Under the pieces are notes generated by a model. That model was not told the origin of the DNA. It saw only the letters and a program-made list of their open reading frames with translations, and made no database searches. A stretch of DNA of 64,000 bases from contig SRSI01000079.1 of assembly GCA_005656395.1 (NCBI GenBank), positions 1 through 64,000 of the forward strand, read 5' to 3'. This stretch comes from Strongyloides papillosus (lineage: Eukaryota; Nematoda; Chromadorea; Rhabditida; Strongyloididae). The first letter of the stretch is position 1; each line of letters begins with the position of its first letter. Positions 21,509 to 31,210 of this stretch are shown piece by piece. The position numbers were made by a program, and so were the translations under genes.

Positions 21509-24199
21509 TATTGTTAAATATAAAATATGGATGTTTTTGTAAAAAAAAGCATTTTATATGTATTGTTGCAATTTGATAAGGACACTATAATATTTATCTG
21601 ATTAAAATAATATTACTTTTATAATAAATTAATCGATAATATTATAATCAAAATTTGTTATCGCTCATATTTGTGATAAAGGGTTAATTATTTTTTAAAT
21701 ATTCTAAAAATAAATTACTAATACTATAAATGTCCTTCTTTTGAATTAAAGCTACACTTTTTTCAATAATGTCATAAACAAAATTTTAAACTGTCAAATT
21801 AGCATTCAATTTTCAAAATTTTGTAAAATAATTTAAGTACGTGTTGAAAAAGCTATTTAAAATTTTTGACTAAGGAGATTTTAAATTTTTAAAATATTAA
21901 GACTAAAAAAAGTTGATACTAAAAGTTTTTGAAATATACAAAATATTTATTATTTTGAATTTGCATCTGATACAATCCTGTTGTCACAAAATATTCTTCT
22001 GAAATCTACCTTAACTTTTTAGTAAGATAAAACTTGGTGTCATAGTTTACAAAGCAACACTATAAAGTAGTTTGAAATATAAAACCTCACTTCCGAGAGT
22101 CTTTGGCAATAGTTTTTACTATTAGAAAATATGAATTGAAACAGTACTTTAGGTAGTAAATATCCCTAGTAAGAAGAAGAACATTTTTTAACAAGTTTTT
22201 GCTAAAGAGTTGAATATTCCTAAACAAGAAAAAAATATTCATAACGAGGACTTGTTAAAAAAAATTTTATTCTTTACAAGTTATATTAATCCCTTAACAA
22301 GGAATTAAAAATTTTAAAATCAAAAATGAGAGGTCAATCTTTTTCAAGTCTCACTATTTGTAGGTATTATTCAATGATTGAGAATTAATTCTATCATATA
22401 TACATACAATATGTTCGGACACACAACTTTCAACCCGAATGAATCATTGACTACTGATCCTTTTTGATTCTACCGATGTACATGAAATTAAAGGAAATTT
22501 TTAATGAGAATTGACTTTACATATAATTATATGTAAACCTTGCTGCTAATCACTAAACTAGGTTAGTTTAATTTAGTAGTCAAAAGATTTACTTCCTTCG
22601 ACTTAAAAAAATTTTTTGGTTTATTTTAATTATAACATTATTATAATATTTAAGCAAATTTGCACAAAAGGATAGTAATAAACTAACTACAAAAACTTTA
22701 AAAAAAGTATTATATATAAACTAATCCATAAGGAAATGGTTTATTTAAAACAAAACAACAGATAACAAACAAAAAAAAAGTGAAAAAATTATTTTTTAAT
22801 CTTTATTTTTTATGCTTAATATACTTATCTTGACTTTCTTATCAATATTGAAAATCTTTCTTTAATTATTCAAACTTTGATTAATTTTTTAATAATATAA
22901 AAACTTAAAGTCATCACAAATGCTTTACTAATACAAGTTTTTTTAACCTTTATCTAGTACCAAATGATATTACCATCATTATATTGGATTTCAATACTTT
23001 TAGTTATTATTTCTTCGTAAAATACAATCATAGTTATACTAAAAAAATGTACATTTCCTTCGTCAGCTTTATTTTTTGTCAAGGAGTTAATAAAGACCAA
23101 CACTGGTAAAAGATATAGTCATATCATACTAGAAAACGTACAATTCCTTTATTAATTTTACTTCTTGTCAAGGAATTAACAGGAGCTATCTAGCTGGTAA
23201 TCATTAAAATTTTAAACTTCAGGCATATAGATATAATCTATAAAATTACAAAAAAAAGAATTTAAAGATAAAAACATTATAGATAAAATATAAGTTTAAT
23301 TTATATAAATTGCTAAAGAAGTAAAAAAATTTTAAGAATCAAAATATAATTTTAATTTTAACACAACATATAGTTATCTCTTCTCTAATGATTTCTATTT
23401 CCATACTTTATAAGGTTCAACACTTTAATACATACTATATTATTGTGATTTCATTTTTTAATAATAACTGCATATATTGATTATATATAAAGTTTAAATA
23501 AATATAAAAATGTATATATATATATATTGAAAAATTTTTTTTAAAATAGCCATAGTTATAAATGATCATTTTTAAATGTGGCCGGATAACAAAAAAAATA
23601 TTTTTTGATACTTTTAAAATCAATCTCTTCCTTTTAAGACAATTTATTTAATTTTCTTTAAAATTCTAATAGTATCTATATAATAAATTTTAACTCTGAA
23701 TATATTGATTTACAAAATAATAATGCTATATTTTTTACTGCACATATACGTTAAACAGTTATGAAGATGAAGAGTATTTATAAAATACTATATTATTTTA
23801 GATGCTTATAACTTTTTAGTTCAAAAATTTATTTTTAAACATTTTTTAAATTCTAAATTTAATTGTTTAGAGTTTTTTTTTGTATTTTAACTTTTCTGTT
23901 AAGGTTTTCTTAATTATAAACTAATTTTATTATCGCTTTTGCAATAAACATAATTTAAAATAAGAATTATTTTGCTATAAACAAAAATTAAGTTTTTATT
24001 GTAGTTTAAAATAGTTATTTTAGAAATTTATCTATGTTCTTTATAATTATTAAAAAATCTTTATATTTGATCCCTTTTCCTTTACTGGTAAATATTTAAG
24101 AATTTTAAAAAATTTAGTTAAATTTATAATAAAGTAATACTTTTATGTATAGAGATTTACTTTTTTGTCAGATACTTTTTCTATCGTAAAAAATTAAAA
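21509..24199. other. AT-rich intergenic region, no gene seen
   Basis: No coding-like stretch. It contains the local tandem duplication 23037-23200 and, near 22240-22310, a loosely similar CTTGTTAA/CCTTAACAAGG motif. The open stretch at 23435-23623 is low-complexity Ile/Tyr/Asn/Phe sequence. Confidence 0.6.
23037..23200. repeat. Diverged tandem duplication (two ~73-bp units, ~90-bp period)
   Basis: Unit 1 (23037-23109) and unit 2 (23127-23200) share TACTA, GTACA.TTCCTT, CTT.TTGTCAAGGA.TTAA and CTGGTAA in order. No coding potential. It may be a remnant of a larger repeat. Confidence 0.5.
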
Positions 24200-24404
24200 A
24201 GTAAAAAACCTCTGTTTAATAGATGAATTTCAAAACTATCCCTTCAAGGGATTTGGAATATCGTATAACTTTAATATATAAATAACAATTTTAGATAATA
24301 TAATAAGGTTTTTTATTTGTGTTAAATAAAGTTTTGGTTAATTGGTAATCTTTCTAATTTCACATCTACCCTCCACCAATCAAATTTATTTTAAAAATTT
24401 TACT
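24200..24404 (+). repeat. 5' LTR (205 bp)
   Basis: Essentially identical to 25873-25949 plus 26710-26839, apart from the insertion in that copy. Begins AGTAAAAAACCTCTG, ends AAAAATTTTACT. The near identity of the two LTRs implies a relatively recent insertion. A TGG-containing word follows immediately (primer-binding site, tRNA not identified). Confidence 0.85.
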
Positions 24405-24415
24405 GGTCTAATTAT

Positions 24416-25693
24416 ATGGAGCTACGAAATGGAAAGATGGTGCCAACGAATAAAAATGAGGATTCTTCAATAAATGAGAATCTGAAAAATCCAAATGAAA
24501 ATGATGACAAGCAATCACAGTTACCAAAGGTTAATCTTAATGATGTAGTATCTGGTGGTAATGTAAATGATGATTTGTCAAAGTCAGATAGACTAACAAA
24601 AGAAAAAAAAAGAACTGATATCATTGATAAGTTATATAATGAATTTATACAAGAAGAAAAAGAAATTAATAAAAATGATACCTCGCTATGTTACAGTGGT
24701 GTCGTGTTTATGCACCAATTTAATTTATTAATGGAATCCATTAACCAGCTTTCAAGTAGAATGGAGAGCATGGAGAAAGGACAAATTGAATTTAGCAAAG
24801 CAATTGATAGAATGAGGTCAAACTGTAATGGTGACAGACCATCAAATGAAATAAAGAAATTAAATTTAAATGAATCTGGTGAGAATAGAAATTTCACTGG
24901 AGTTTGTAAATCTAAATTTGGATCAGAATGGTATGCTGATCATAGTGATGACAATAAGAAAATGAATTTCATCCTCTCTCTTCTATATACTCAGAACATG
25001 AGGCCGTATGATCCAAAAGAACCGTATGAACTATATCAAGCTAAAATTGAGAATTATTTTGAATTAGTCAAGACACCTCATAATACTAGAAGAGCCATGT
25101 TATTTAATTTTCTTGAAGGCCAAGTATTACAAGATGTCTCTGATAGAACCAAACAAGGTCAATTATTAACTTATGAGGAGTTGGTCAAATATTTAAAAGA
25201 AACGTATAATGGTCAAACTTCATTAATTGAAGCTAAAATGAAGATGGAAGAATTTGTACTAAAGGAGGTTGATGGAAATTACTGTTATCCTGAAACTCGT
25301 CTGATTATGGAAGAGATAAATTCTGATGATAAGAAATTTAATGAGATCAAACTTGATGATAATGATGAATTGATCATGGCACAAGTAGCTCAAAAGGACG
25401 GGGATGTTGTTGAGGTTCCTGTTGCACCATCAAGTAAAATTAATGAATTGCTAAACTTGAGCCATGATTCTGAAAAACATAAAAAATTTTCGCGTAAAAG
25501 AATAAAAATTACTTCATATGGAAATACTAAAATTGAAATGATTGTTGAATTTAATAGTCCTTTAGTTATGATACCTAAGAAAAATGGAGAAAGACACCAA
25601 GCACATATTGTTAACTTGGTGAAAATATTGGATCTTGCGAGAATACTGGCAACGTCAATGGATTTGTTATTCCTATATTATGGGTTGCGGTAA
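24416..25693 (+). CDS. Gag with a fused RT stub (deletion derivative)
   Basis: 425 residues. An N-terminal polar region (1-130) is followed by a retrotransposon Gag-like helical segment (about 195-290: PYDPKEPYELYQAKIENYF, RRAMLFNFLEGQVLQDV, LTYEELVKYLKETY). At about 375-392 the sequence becomes EFNSPLVMIPKKNGERHQ, the standard start of RT in Ty3/gypsy Pol. Gag C-terminus and protease must therefore be largely deleted, and after the RT stub the frame runs out of phase into env-like sequence. No zinc knuckle or protease motif is present. It could still supply a Gag-like protein for a non-autonomous element; I see no direct sign of that. Confidence 0.7.
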   Translation: MELRNGKMVPTNKNEDSSINENLKNPNENDDKQSQLPKVNLNDVVSGGNVNDDLSKSDRLTKEKKRTDIIDKLYNEFIQEEKEINKNDTSLCYSGVVFMHQFNLLMESINQLSSRMESMEKGQIEFSKAIDRMRSNCNGDRPSNEIKKLNLNESGENRNFTGVCKSKFGSEWYADHSDDNKKMNFILSLLYTQNMRPYDPKEPYELYQAKIENYFELVKTPHNTRRAMLFNFLEGQVLQDVSDRTKQGQLLTYEELVKYLKETYNGQTSLIEAKMKMEEFVLKEVDGNYCYPETRLIMEEINSDDKKFNEIKLDDNDELIMAQVAQKDGDVVEVPVAPSSKINELLNLSHDSEKHKKFSRKRIKITSYGNTKIEMIVEFNSPLVMIPKKNGERHQAHIVNLVKILDLARILATSMDLLFLYYGLR

Positions 25694-25737
25694 TTATTTT
25701 ATTATCTATATATTGTCTATTTACCAACTTGGTCTAG
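25615..25737 (+). pseudogene. Env-like C-terminal remnant (membrane anchor)
   Basis: In a different frame from the gag ORF, this stretch reads through a Cys-containing segment (GSCENTGNVNG) into a long hydrophobic anchor (FVIPILWVAVIILLSIY) and a short tail ending in TAG at 25735-25737. It lies just before the polypurine tract, which is where env ends in errantivirus-type elements. Only the tail remains; the ectodomain and most of pol are gone. Confidence 0.5.
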
Positions 25738-25860
25738 AATGAAAGGATATTTTCTATACTGGTTGATTCAAAAAAATCTCTTATCTATCTACTCTAAACT
25801 ATTTATTATACTAACACATTCCACTATGGATACAAATTTCTTGAAGTTATAGTTTTGTCT

Positions 25861-25872
25861 AAAGGAAGGAGA
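25861..25872 (+). promoter_or_regulatory. Polypurine tract
   Basis: AAAGGAAGGAGA immediately upstream of the 3' LTR start AGTAAAA, the expected plus-strand priming site. Confidence 0.75.
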
Positions 25873-25951
25873 AGTAAAAAACCTCTGTTTAATAGATGAA
25901 TTTCAAAACTATCCCTTCAAGGGATTTGGAATATCGTATAACTTTAATATA

Positions 25952-26707
25952 CCATTTCCCGGTCAAATTCAACATTTTCCCAACCAAACTCAACATTTTT
26001 CTATTCAATTTCAACATTTTCCTATTCAATTTCAACAATGCTTCAATTTACTTTTATTTTTAATTTTTTAATGGTAAAAAATGTAATTTTTATAAAATTA
26101 AGTACTTTTCTTGTAAATTTTACTTTAATGAAGAAGTAAACGCGATGAAATTGAAAGAATTACAAGCATGTTTAATTTTGACTTTAAATTTCTTTCACCA
26201 TATTCATACATGCTTAATCCTATTGAAAATGCATTTTCTAAGATTAAAAACTGCGTTAGATCAAGATTAAGAAATAATGATAATGGAGTTTTATCAGATG
26301 TAATAATGTCTGAGATAAATAATATTACATCAACTGATTGTAATGGGTACTTTAGATACATTACAAAAAATATTACAAATTGTGCTGCTGAACTTCCCTA
26401 TTGCCATAAATGAAATCAAATTTATTAATTTTTAAAATTGTATGCTTTTTATAAATTAAAAATTTATTAAAAGTTTTATATAATTTTATATTAATATATA
26501 ATATTTTAAAAAACATACCTTATAACTAAAAAAATTAATCTTTAAGAAGATTATGAAGTGTCGAAATTGAATAAAAAAATGTTGTTTTTGAATGGGAAAA
26601 TGTTGAAATTGAATAGTAAAATGTTGAATTTGAATGGAAAAATGTTGAAATTGAATAGGAAAATGTTGAATTCGGTTGGGAAAATGTTGAATTTGACCGG
26701 GAAATGG
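25952..26707 (+). mobile_element. Tc1/mariner-like element with TIRs built of ~21-bp tandem repeats
   Basis: Ends are CCATTTCCCGGTCAAATTC and its exact inverse, flanked by TA (25950-25951 and 26708-26709). Because the empty site is present in the 5' LTR, the boundaries are certain. Inside each end a ~21-bp unit (consensus TCAACATTTTCCTATTCAATT) is repeated, about 4 times at the left end and about 7 at the right. The core between the repeats, about 490 bp, holds only a transposase C-terminus. Confidence 0.9.
26168..26413 (+). pseudogene. DDE transposase C-terminal fragment (IS630/Tc1 type)
   Basis: 81 residues containing LSPYSYMLNPIENAFSKIKN, matching the PYSPxLNPIExxFSxxK signature around the last catalytic acid of DDE_3/Tc1-type transposases. 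The N-terminal DNA-binding domain and the first two catalytic aspartates are missing, so the element depends on a transposase elsewhere. Position between the TIRs in the expected orientation supports the call. Confidence 0.75.
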
Positions 26708-26839
26708 TATATATAAATAACAATTTTAGATAATATAATAAGGTTTTTTATTTGTGTTAAATAAAGTTTTGGTTAATTGGTAATCTTTCTAATTTCACAT
26801 CTACCCTCCACCAATCAAATTTATTTTAAAAATTTTACT

Positions 26840-27767
26840 AAAAGAATAATAATAAATTAGTGAAATTTTTTTAAATCTACTTTCATGTTGCATTTATCAG
26901 CTAATAAAATTTGAAAGATATAAAATAATAAAGAGATATTTAAGAAACAAATAAATGCAAATTAAATATAACATACATTATCAAGAAATTCTGTTTGATT
27001 TCTATTATAGCAAAAGTATAATATAAATATTTTAAGTAATGTTGCCAACAAACTTTAGCACACGTATGTATAAAAATTACATTCCAAATTACAATATAAT
27101 ATTTGTACTTTAGTTATGATAATACGATTTTATGTGTTTGAGTGCATGTAAATATATATTCACTGTTCCACGTTAAAAAGTAAGAAACTATTCATTTTAA
27201 TCTAGAAACAAAGTTAAAATTAAAAAACCTGTAGTTTTTCGTTATACGTTTTTTATGATTTTCTAAATTATATAATTAATTACAAAATATGCAAATTATC
27301 TAATTTATAATGTTTGATCAAATTTGAGCCTTCTGATTAGATTCGACTGGATGTTTTTTTAAAAAGACGGCTTTTTTTAGTTCTTTGTAAATAATTTTAC
27401 ACGATAAAATTTTTTTGTGATAATTATTTAAATAATCCTTTTATTTCATAATTAAAAGACATAAATTGTGTTTATTAGTGTACACTTGCTATTGTTTTTA
27501 TATTTATTATAAATTACATTAAATGTTTTTATTAATATAATTTCTATACAAAATAGTCTTTACGATAGTATACTTATGTGAAAACACAATTTTTTTTTAA
27601 TTTACTAGAAAATTATTTTTGAAAATCAACATAAAAAAGTCTTACATTTTTTTTTTATAAAATAATTTTTAATAAATTACCAATAAATGGATATTAAATT
27701 TTTTGTAGTTATACGAAGTTTGAGTAAAGCATTCAATCTTATCGTAGTAGATTGATTTAAATTATTG
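26840..27767. other. AT-rich intergenic stretch, no gene seen
   Basis: No coding-like frame or repeat structure found between the two LTR elements; ends in the ATTG target duplication of the next element. Confidence 0.6.
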
Positions 27768-28020
27768 TGTAATCCAGATGGATCCTGGGGAACCCCTAAA
27801 GGGGTTCCAAATATAATAAATTACTCTTGAGGTTTTATTCAAACTTTTATTTAAGATAATTGTATAATATAAAATAATATGTGTTGTCTGTTACAACATA
27901 CACAAAAAGTAAAGATAATTGTATATAGTTAAAAAGTATGTTCTTTATATATTGTGCCTCCTAGTTATGTCCTCCTCTTTCTCTGGTATCCCTTTGACTC
28001 ATACTTCTCTGGGGTTTACA
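27768..28020 (-). repeat. 3' LTR of the minus-strand element (253 bp)
   Basis: Plus-strand termini TGTAATCC...GGGGTTTACA. Contains a strong hairpin GGGGAACCCC/GGGGTTCC around 27788-27809. Only a few differences from the other LTR. Confidence 0.85.
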
Positions 28021-28028
28021 TCCCCCTT
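28021..28028 (-). promoter_or_regulatory. Polypurine tract (minus strand)
   Basis: Plus-strand TCCCCCTT reads AAGGGGGA on the minus strand, abutting the 3' LTR. Confidence 0.6.
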
Positions 28029-28214
28029 ACAAGCTTTTGAATTCCGATCAAAAGCTGAATATTCCATGATATGGTATTTTGTCAGTGATAAGAGATTACT
28101 TTTTATCACGATTGCATGATTGATAAGCTTGGTAAAATGATTAAAAGATATTAATAATTATAATTCATAAAATAGCATTAAGTTGTCTCCAGAATTGGAA
28201 AAACTGTAATAAAA

Positions 28215-28461
28215 GTAAGTTAACATATGATTCTGTTATGTTTTCTTGTTATTTCTAGTGAAACCAGCTTGTTATAAGTATGCCGTTCAGATAGAAAATC
28301 AGTGGAGATGGAAGATAGGATGCTTGTGTCTATTGACTGGGCTTATTTTCTTTATAATAATAATGGTATTTGTTATAAAGTTTTCGAAGTCTCGTCGTCG
28401 AAACCAGATGTTGATATTGGAGAAATTGTCGGACGTCTCCAGAAGGAGAAAAAAAGAGTAG
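28215..28461 (+). CDS. Opposite-strand single-pass membrane protein in the LTR element, possibly spliced
   Basis: The coding part is 28259-28461. It is preceded by a short intron-like sequence at 28215-28258 (GTAAGT...TTATTTCTAG, 44 nt, the size of host introns here). Splicing the A at 28214 to TG at 28259 would create an ATG in the open frame; without splicing there is no ATG start. The product of about 67 residues has a short Cys-containing N-terminus (KPACYKYAV), one hydrophobic segment (IGCLCLLTGLIFFIIIMVFV), then Arg/Lys-rich residues (KSRRRNQ, RRRKKE). It lies antisense to the element, beside the 3' LTR. Function unknown. It parallels the antisense gene at 44324-44627. The splice event is inferred from consensus only. 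Confidence 0.4.
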
Positions 28462-29246
28462 GAGAATAAGAAAGATAAAGAGTAGAAAGTTAAAGAAGAT
28501 AAGGATTTAATTTCATTATAGAAAATCAAAATGTTATAGCCATGTTTTGTTGAGTTCTTTTTATTGCATGTTGATGTTTATTTTTTTGTTGTCATGTCTC
28601 TAGTGTAATTTTGTTTTTGTTGTTATTGTTAAATTTTGATGAAATAGTTGAATGTTGATAAGACAGGTAAGTTGGTATAATTTAAGTAAAAAATAATAAT
28701 ACAATTAAACATATCAGCAGTATAAGATTAACAAATGGGTAGGTTTACACAAGCAAAAATGTTAACAGTATAAATACATTGTCTAGTATAAAAGTTTAAA
28801 AATATTATGCATATAATGATAATACAAAATAGTGAAGAAAAAAATAGAATTGTTAAACAATATCTAATGAAAAAAACTTCAATGATGTTAAATAAGAGAT
28901 ATAAATAATCTCATTCAATAAAAAATACTTAAATGGTTGCTTGATCAAGGCAATCAAATAAGATAACAATAATTAACAAAATGAGAGTAAAAATATTATT
29001 AGATGGTTTGAATATTGAATATATGTTATATAAAAAAGATAGATATAACGTATATTTAAATAAATTGTATGTAAAAAGTGTAATTAATATAATAATATGA
29101 TGTTTATATATATATATTTTAATATGCCTTATTTAAAAGGATCATATGGTTTTTTTTCTTTTATATTTTTATGTTATATTACTTATTTTTTCAAAGTTAA
29201 GAGGTACGTATTATTTTTTCGTAACCTTTATATATTTTTTTTATCT

Positions 29247-29495
29247 TTAATTATGATTTTTACGAGGTCGTCCTCGACCACGTTTAAGTAAGGGTTTGTC
29301 ACTTACGATGTTTTCATTGGTCTTTGAAGGCGTGGTAAACTTTTTAGGTCTACCACCATTTCTCTTGGGTTGATTATCTTCATTAATTATGGGGATTCGA
29401 ATGTTTATTGGGGTTTCTGTAGTATCAGTAGCTGGAGAGCTTGTATTTTCTAGATGTTGTGATTGTTCTTGGATGATTTTCGGTGCTAGTTTCAA
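29247..29495 (-). CDS. AT-hook protein ORF inside the LTR element
   Basis: 82 residues with two AT-hook motifs, NGGRPKKF and RGRGRPRKN, the second at the extreme C-terminus. AT-hooks bind the minor groove of AT-rich DNA. The remainder is polar (Ser/Thr/Asn/Pro-rich). The frame has no ATG; its 5' side has an AG (AACACAG at about 29500-29506 on the minus strand) that could be a splice acceptor, so this may be a 3' exon. It is in the sense orientation of the element. In a genome this AT-rich such a protein could act in targeting or packaging, but nothing here shows it. Confidence 0.5.
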   Translation of the reverse strand: MKLAPKIIQEQSQHLENTSSPATDTTETPINIRIPIINEDNQPKRNGGRPKKFTTPSKTNENIVSDKPLLKRGRGRPRKNHN

Positions 29496-29606
29496 TATTC
29501 TGTGTTAGTTACGAATTTATGTGCATTATGAGGCGAAGAAAGTTAATGCACGAAAGTAATATGCGATATCAACGATGTAACACAGATGTAGATGTTAACT
29601 AACTTA

Positions 29607-29849
29607 TTAAAAATTAATAATGTTATCAAAAAAATTAGGTGCCCTAGTATTCAGTAAAGTAACGAAATGAACAATTATAAATGTTAAATGTAATACGCGA
29701 TATAGAGTAATAAAAAGTATCGCCATAAGTATCAAATATGTGAGACTTATCAAAAAATGTATAGCATGATGCGGTGCCTTCCTGTCTACTGAGTGAACTA
29801 GTAACTTAAATGTAGACAATATGTAAAAAAGTATATTAAAAAGAGTCAT
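29607..29849 (-). CDS. Hydrophobic small ORF in the LTR element, unknown
   Basis: 80 residues on the element's sense strand, starting with ATG at 29849. Two hydrophobic stretches (LFNILFYILSTFKLLV and ISLTYLILMAILFITLY) flank a short basic linker, suggesting a two-pass membrane peptide. Not recognised. It precedes the AT-hook ORF by about 110 bases. Composition is less monotonous than chance ORFs in this window, but coding status is uncertain. Confidence 0.3.
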   Translation of the reverse strand: MTLFNILFYILSTFKLLVHSVDRKAPHHAIHFLISLTYLILMAILFITLYRVLHLTFIIVHFVTLLNTRAPNFFDNIINF

Positions 29850-30337
29850 TAAAAAATCCGCACTTTGTGTGCTGGCTATGCTAATACATTAACTAACTAC
29901 ATTCCCTAAAGACGTGGTGGCACAATGATGAGCCATCCACCAACACCACGTAGTACATTTGAAGGACAGAAGGGCCGGCACCCACTATTCTTGTACTTAG
30001 TAGTTAGTTGCACTAATATCTCTCGTAACATGATAAAGCATGTCTGGGCATAAAGTTATAAGTAAAAAATAAAAGAAAGTGAAACTAGACTTAAAAAGAG
30101 AGATATGTGCTGAGGATCCTATGAAATATAGAAGGCAAACTATAGATATAATATAAAAATCTAATGAAATTGAGGTATTTGATAACAGAAAGTGTAGTAA
30201 GAATAAAACTAAGAGTTACTACCATCGTTGATACGCGAAATCAGGAACAATGATAGAATATGCTCAAAAACTACAGATAATTCGGGTGTATAGCGGATTA
30301 AAGGTAAAGGACAATGAATCACAATCGAATTACACAA

Positions 30338-30350
30338 GGTGGAACCTCCA
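30338..30350 (-). promoter_or_regulatory. Primer-binding site, tRNA-Gln type
   Basis: On the minus strand TGGAGGTTCCACC directly follows the 5' LTR; 13 of 13 bases equal the site at 40644-40656 and fit the 3' end of tRNA-Gln. Confidence 0.65.
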
Positions 30351-30603
30351 TGTAATCCAGATTGATCCTGGGGAACCCCGAAAGGGGTTCCAAATATAAT
30401 AAATTACACTTGAGGTTTTATTCAAACTTTTATTTAAGATAATTGTATAATATAAAATAATATGTGTTGTCTGTTACAACATACACAAAAAGTAAAGTTA
30501 ATTGTATATAGTTAAAAAGTATGTTCTTTATATATTGTGCCTCCTAGTTATGTCCTCCTCTTTCTCTGGTATTCCTTTGACTCATACTTCTCTGGGGTTT
30601 ACA
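30351..30603 (-). repeat. 5' LTR of the minus-strand element (253 bp)
   Basis: Near-identical to 27768-28020; followed on the plus strand by ATTG, the same 4 bases that precede 27768. Confidence 0.85.
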
Positions 30604-30874
30604 ATTGATTAAATTCTTTTTTATTTGAATTTTTATGTCACGAAATAATGCATACTGACTAAAGCCTATAATTTCTATGAATAATGATTTTGAGATATTG
30701 CATATAAAACAAATTGAATCATTAAATGGGAAAATGATATAATAAAAAGTAATAAGTATTAAAAGATATTATTAAGAAAAAGCAAAGCATTTTATTGATT
30801 GAAATTTATCACTAGGTAAATAATAATTTAATCGATATTTCTATTGATCTTTTTTTGAGTTTAATATATAATCA

Positions 30875-31036
30875 AGCTAAAAGAAAAGTTAAATCCCGAG
30901 AAGAATTCCTGTAATCATGGATTTAACGTATTAAATAAAGTATAATATAATCAAATAATAATTATTATTTTATCATTTTTATTATATATTAATTTTTCAT
31001 AATTTTAGTTAATACACAAACAATAAAATTTTTACT
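30875..31036 (+). repeat. 5' LTR (162 bp)
   Basis: Shares the AAGAATTCCTGTAATCATGG and TAATAATTATTATTTTATCA words with 35421-35581. Contains ATTAAATAAAG near 30932, a possible poly(A) signal. Confidence 0.8.
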
Positions 31037-31210
31037 TTCTTCTGGGCGTATTAGAAAGTTAAATTTTGGGTTAATTTTTTGAAGTTTTATATAACGCTAT
31101 GATCAAGGTAGTAGTTACTGAGGTACTTTAATTTTTACTGGGAAAGGGTGAAAGTAATCTAAGGAAATTGTGAGGAGTATTTGAATCAAAACGTTATTTT
31201 TTATAAGTTG

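Larger units (their letters stand above)
24200..26839 (+). mobile_element. Gypsy/errantivirus-like LTR element, internally deleted
   Basis: Two LTRs with inverted termini AGTAAAA...TTTTACT are flanked by AAAA on both sides. A purine tract, AAAGGAAGGAGA, directly precedes the 3' LTR. AGT..ACT termini are known from gypsy-type errantiviruses. The interior is only about 1.5 kb: gag, the first residues of RT, then the tail of an env-like ORF, so nearly all of pol and env has been deleted. The 3' LTR carries a Tc1-like insertion. Confidence 0.8.
25873..26839 (+). repeat. 3' LTR interrupted by a Tc1-like element
   Basis: 25873-25949 and 26710-26839 together reproduce the 5' LTR; the middle is the 756-bp insertion. 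The 4 bases after it (AAAA) match those before the 5' LTR. Confidence 0.85.
27768..30603 (-). mobile_element. Non-autonomous LTR retrotransposon, minus-strand orientation
   Basis: Two near-identical 253-bp LTRs flanked by the 4-bp duplication ATTG. Orientation is set by two marks read on the minus strand: a primer-binding site TGGAGGTTCCACC right after the LTR at 30351-30603, and a purine tract AAGGGGGA right before the LTR at 27768-28020. The 2.3-kb interior has no gag, protease, RT or integrase motif, only small ORFs: AT-hook (29247-29495), hydrophobic (29607-29849), and one on the opposite strand (28259-28461). Confidence 0.85.

Noticed and set aside
26535..26723. 62-codon frame with 7-residue periodicity
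   Set aside because: The period comes from the 21-bp units in the transposon end, not from a protein.
27919..28119. 66-codon frame crossing the LTR at 27768-28020
   Set aside because: Starts without ATG inside the LTR; signal-like but unsupported. Mentioned only as a parallel in the antisense findings.
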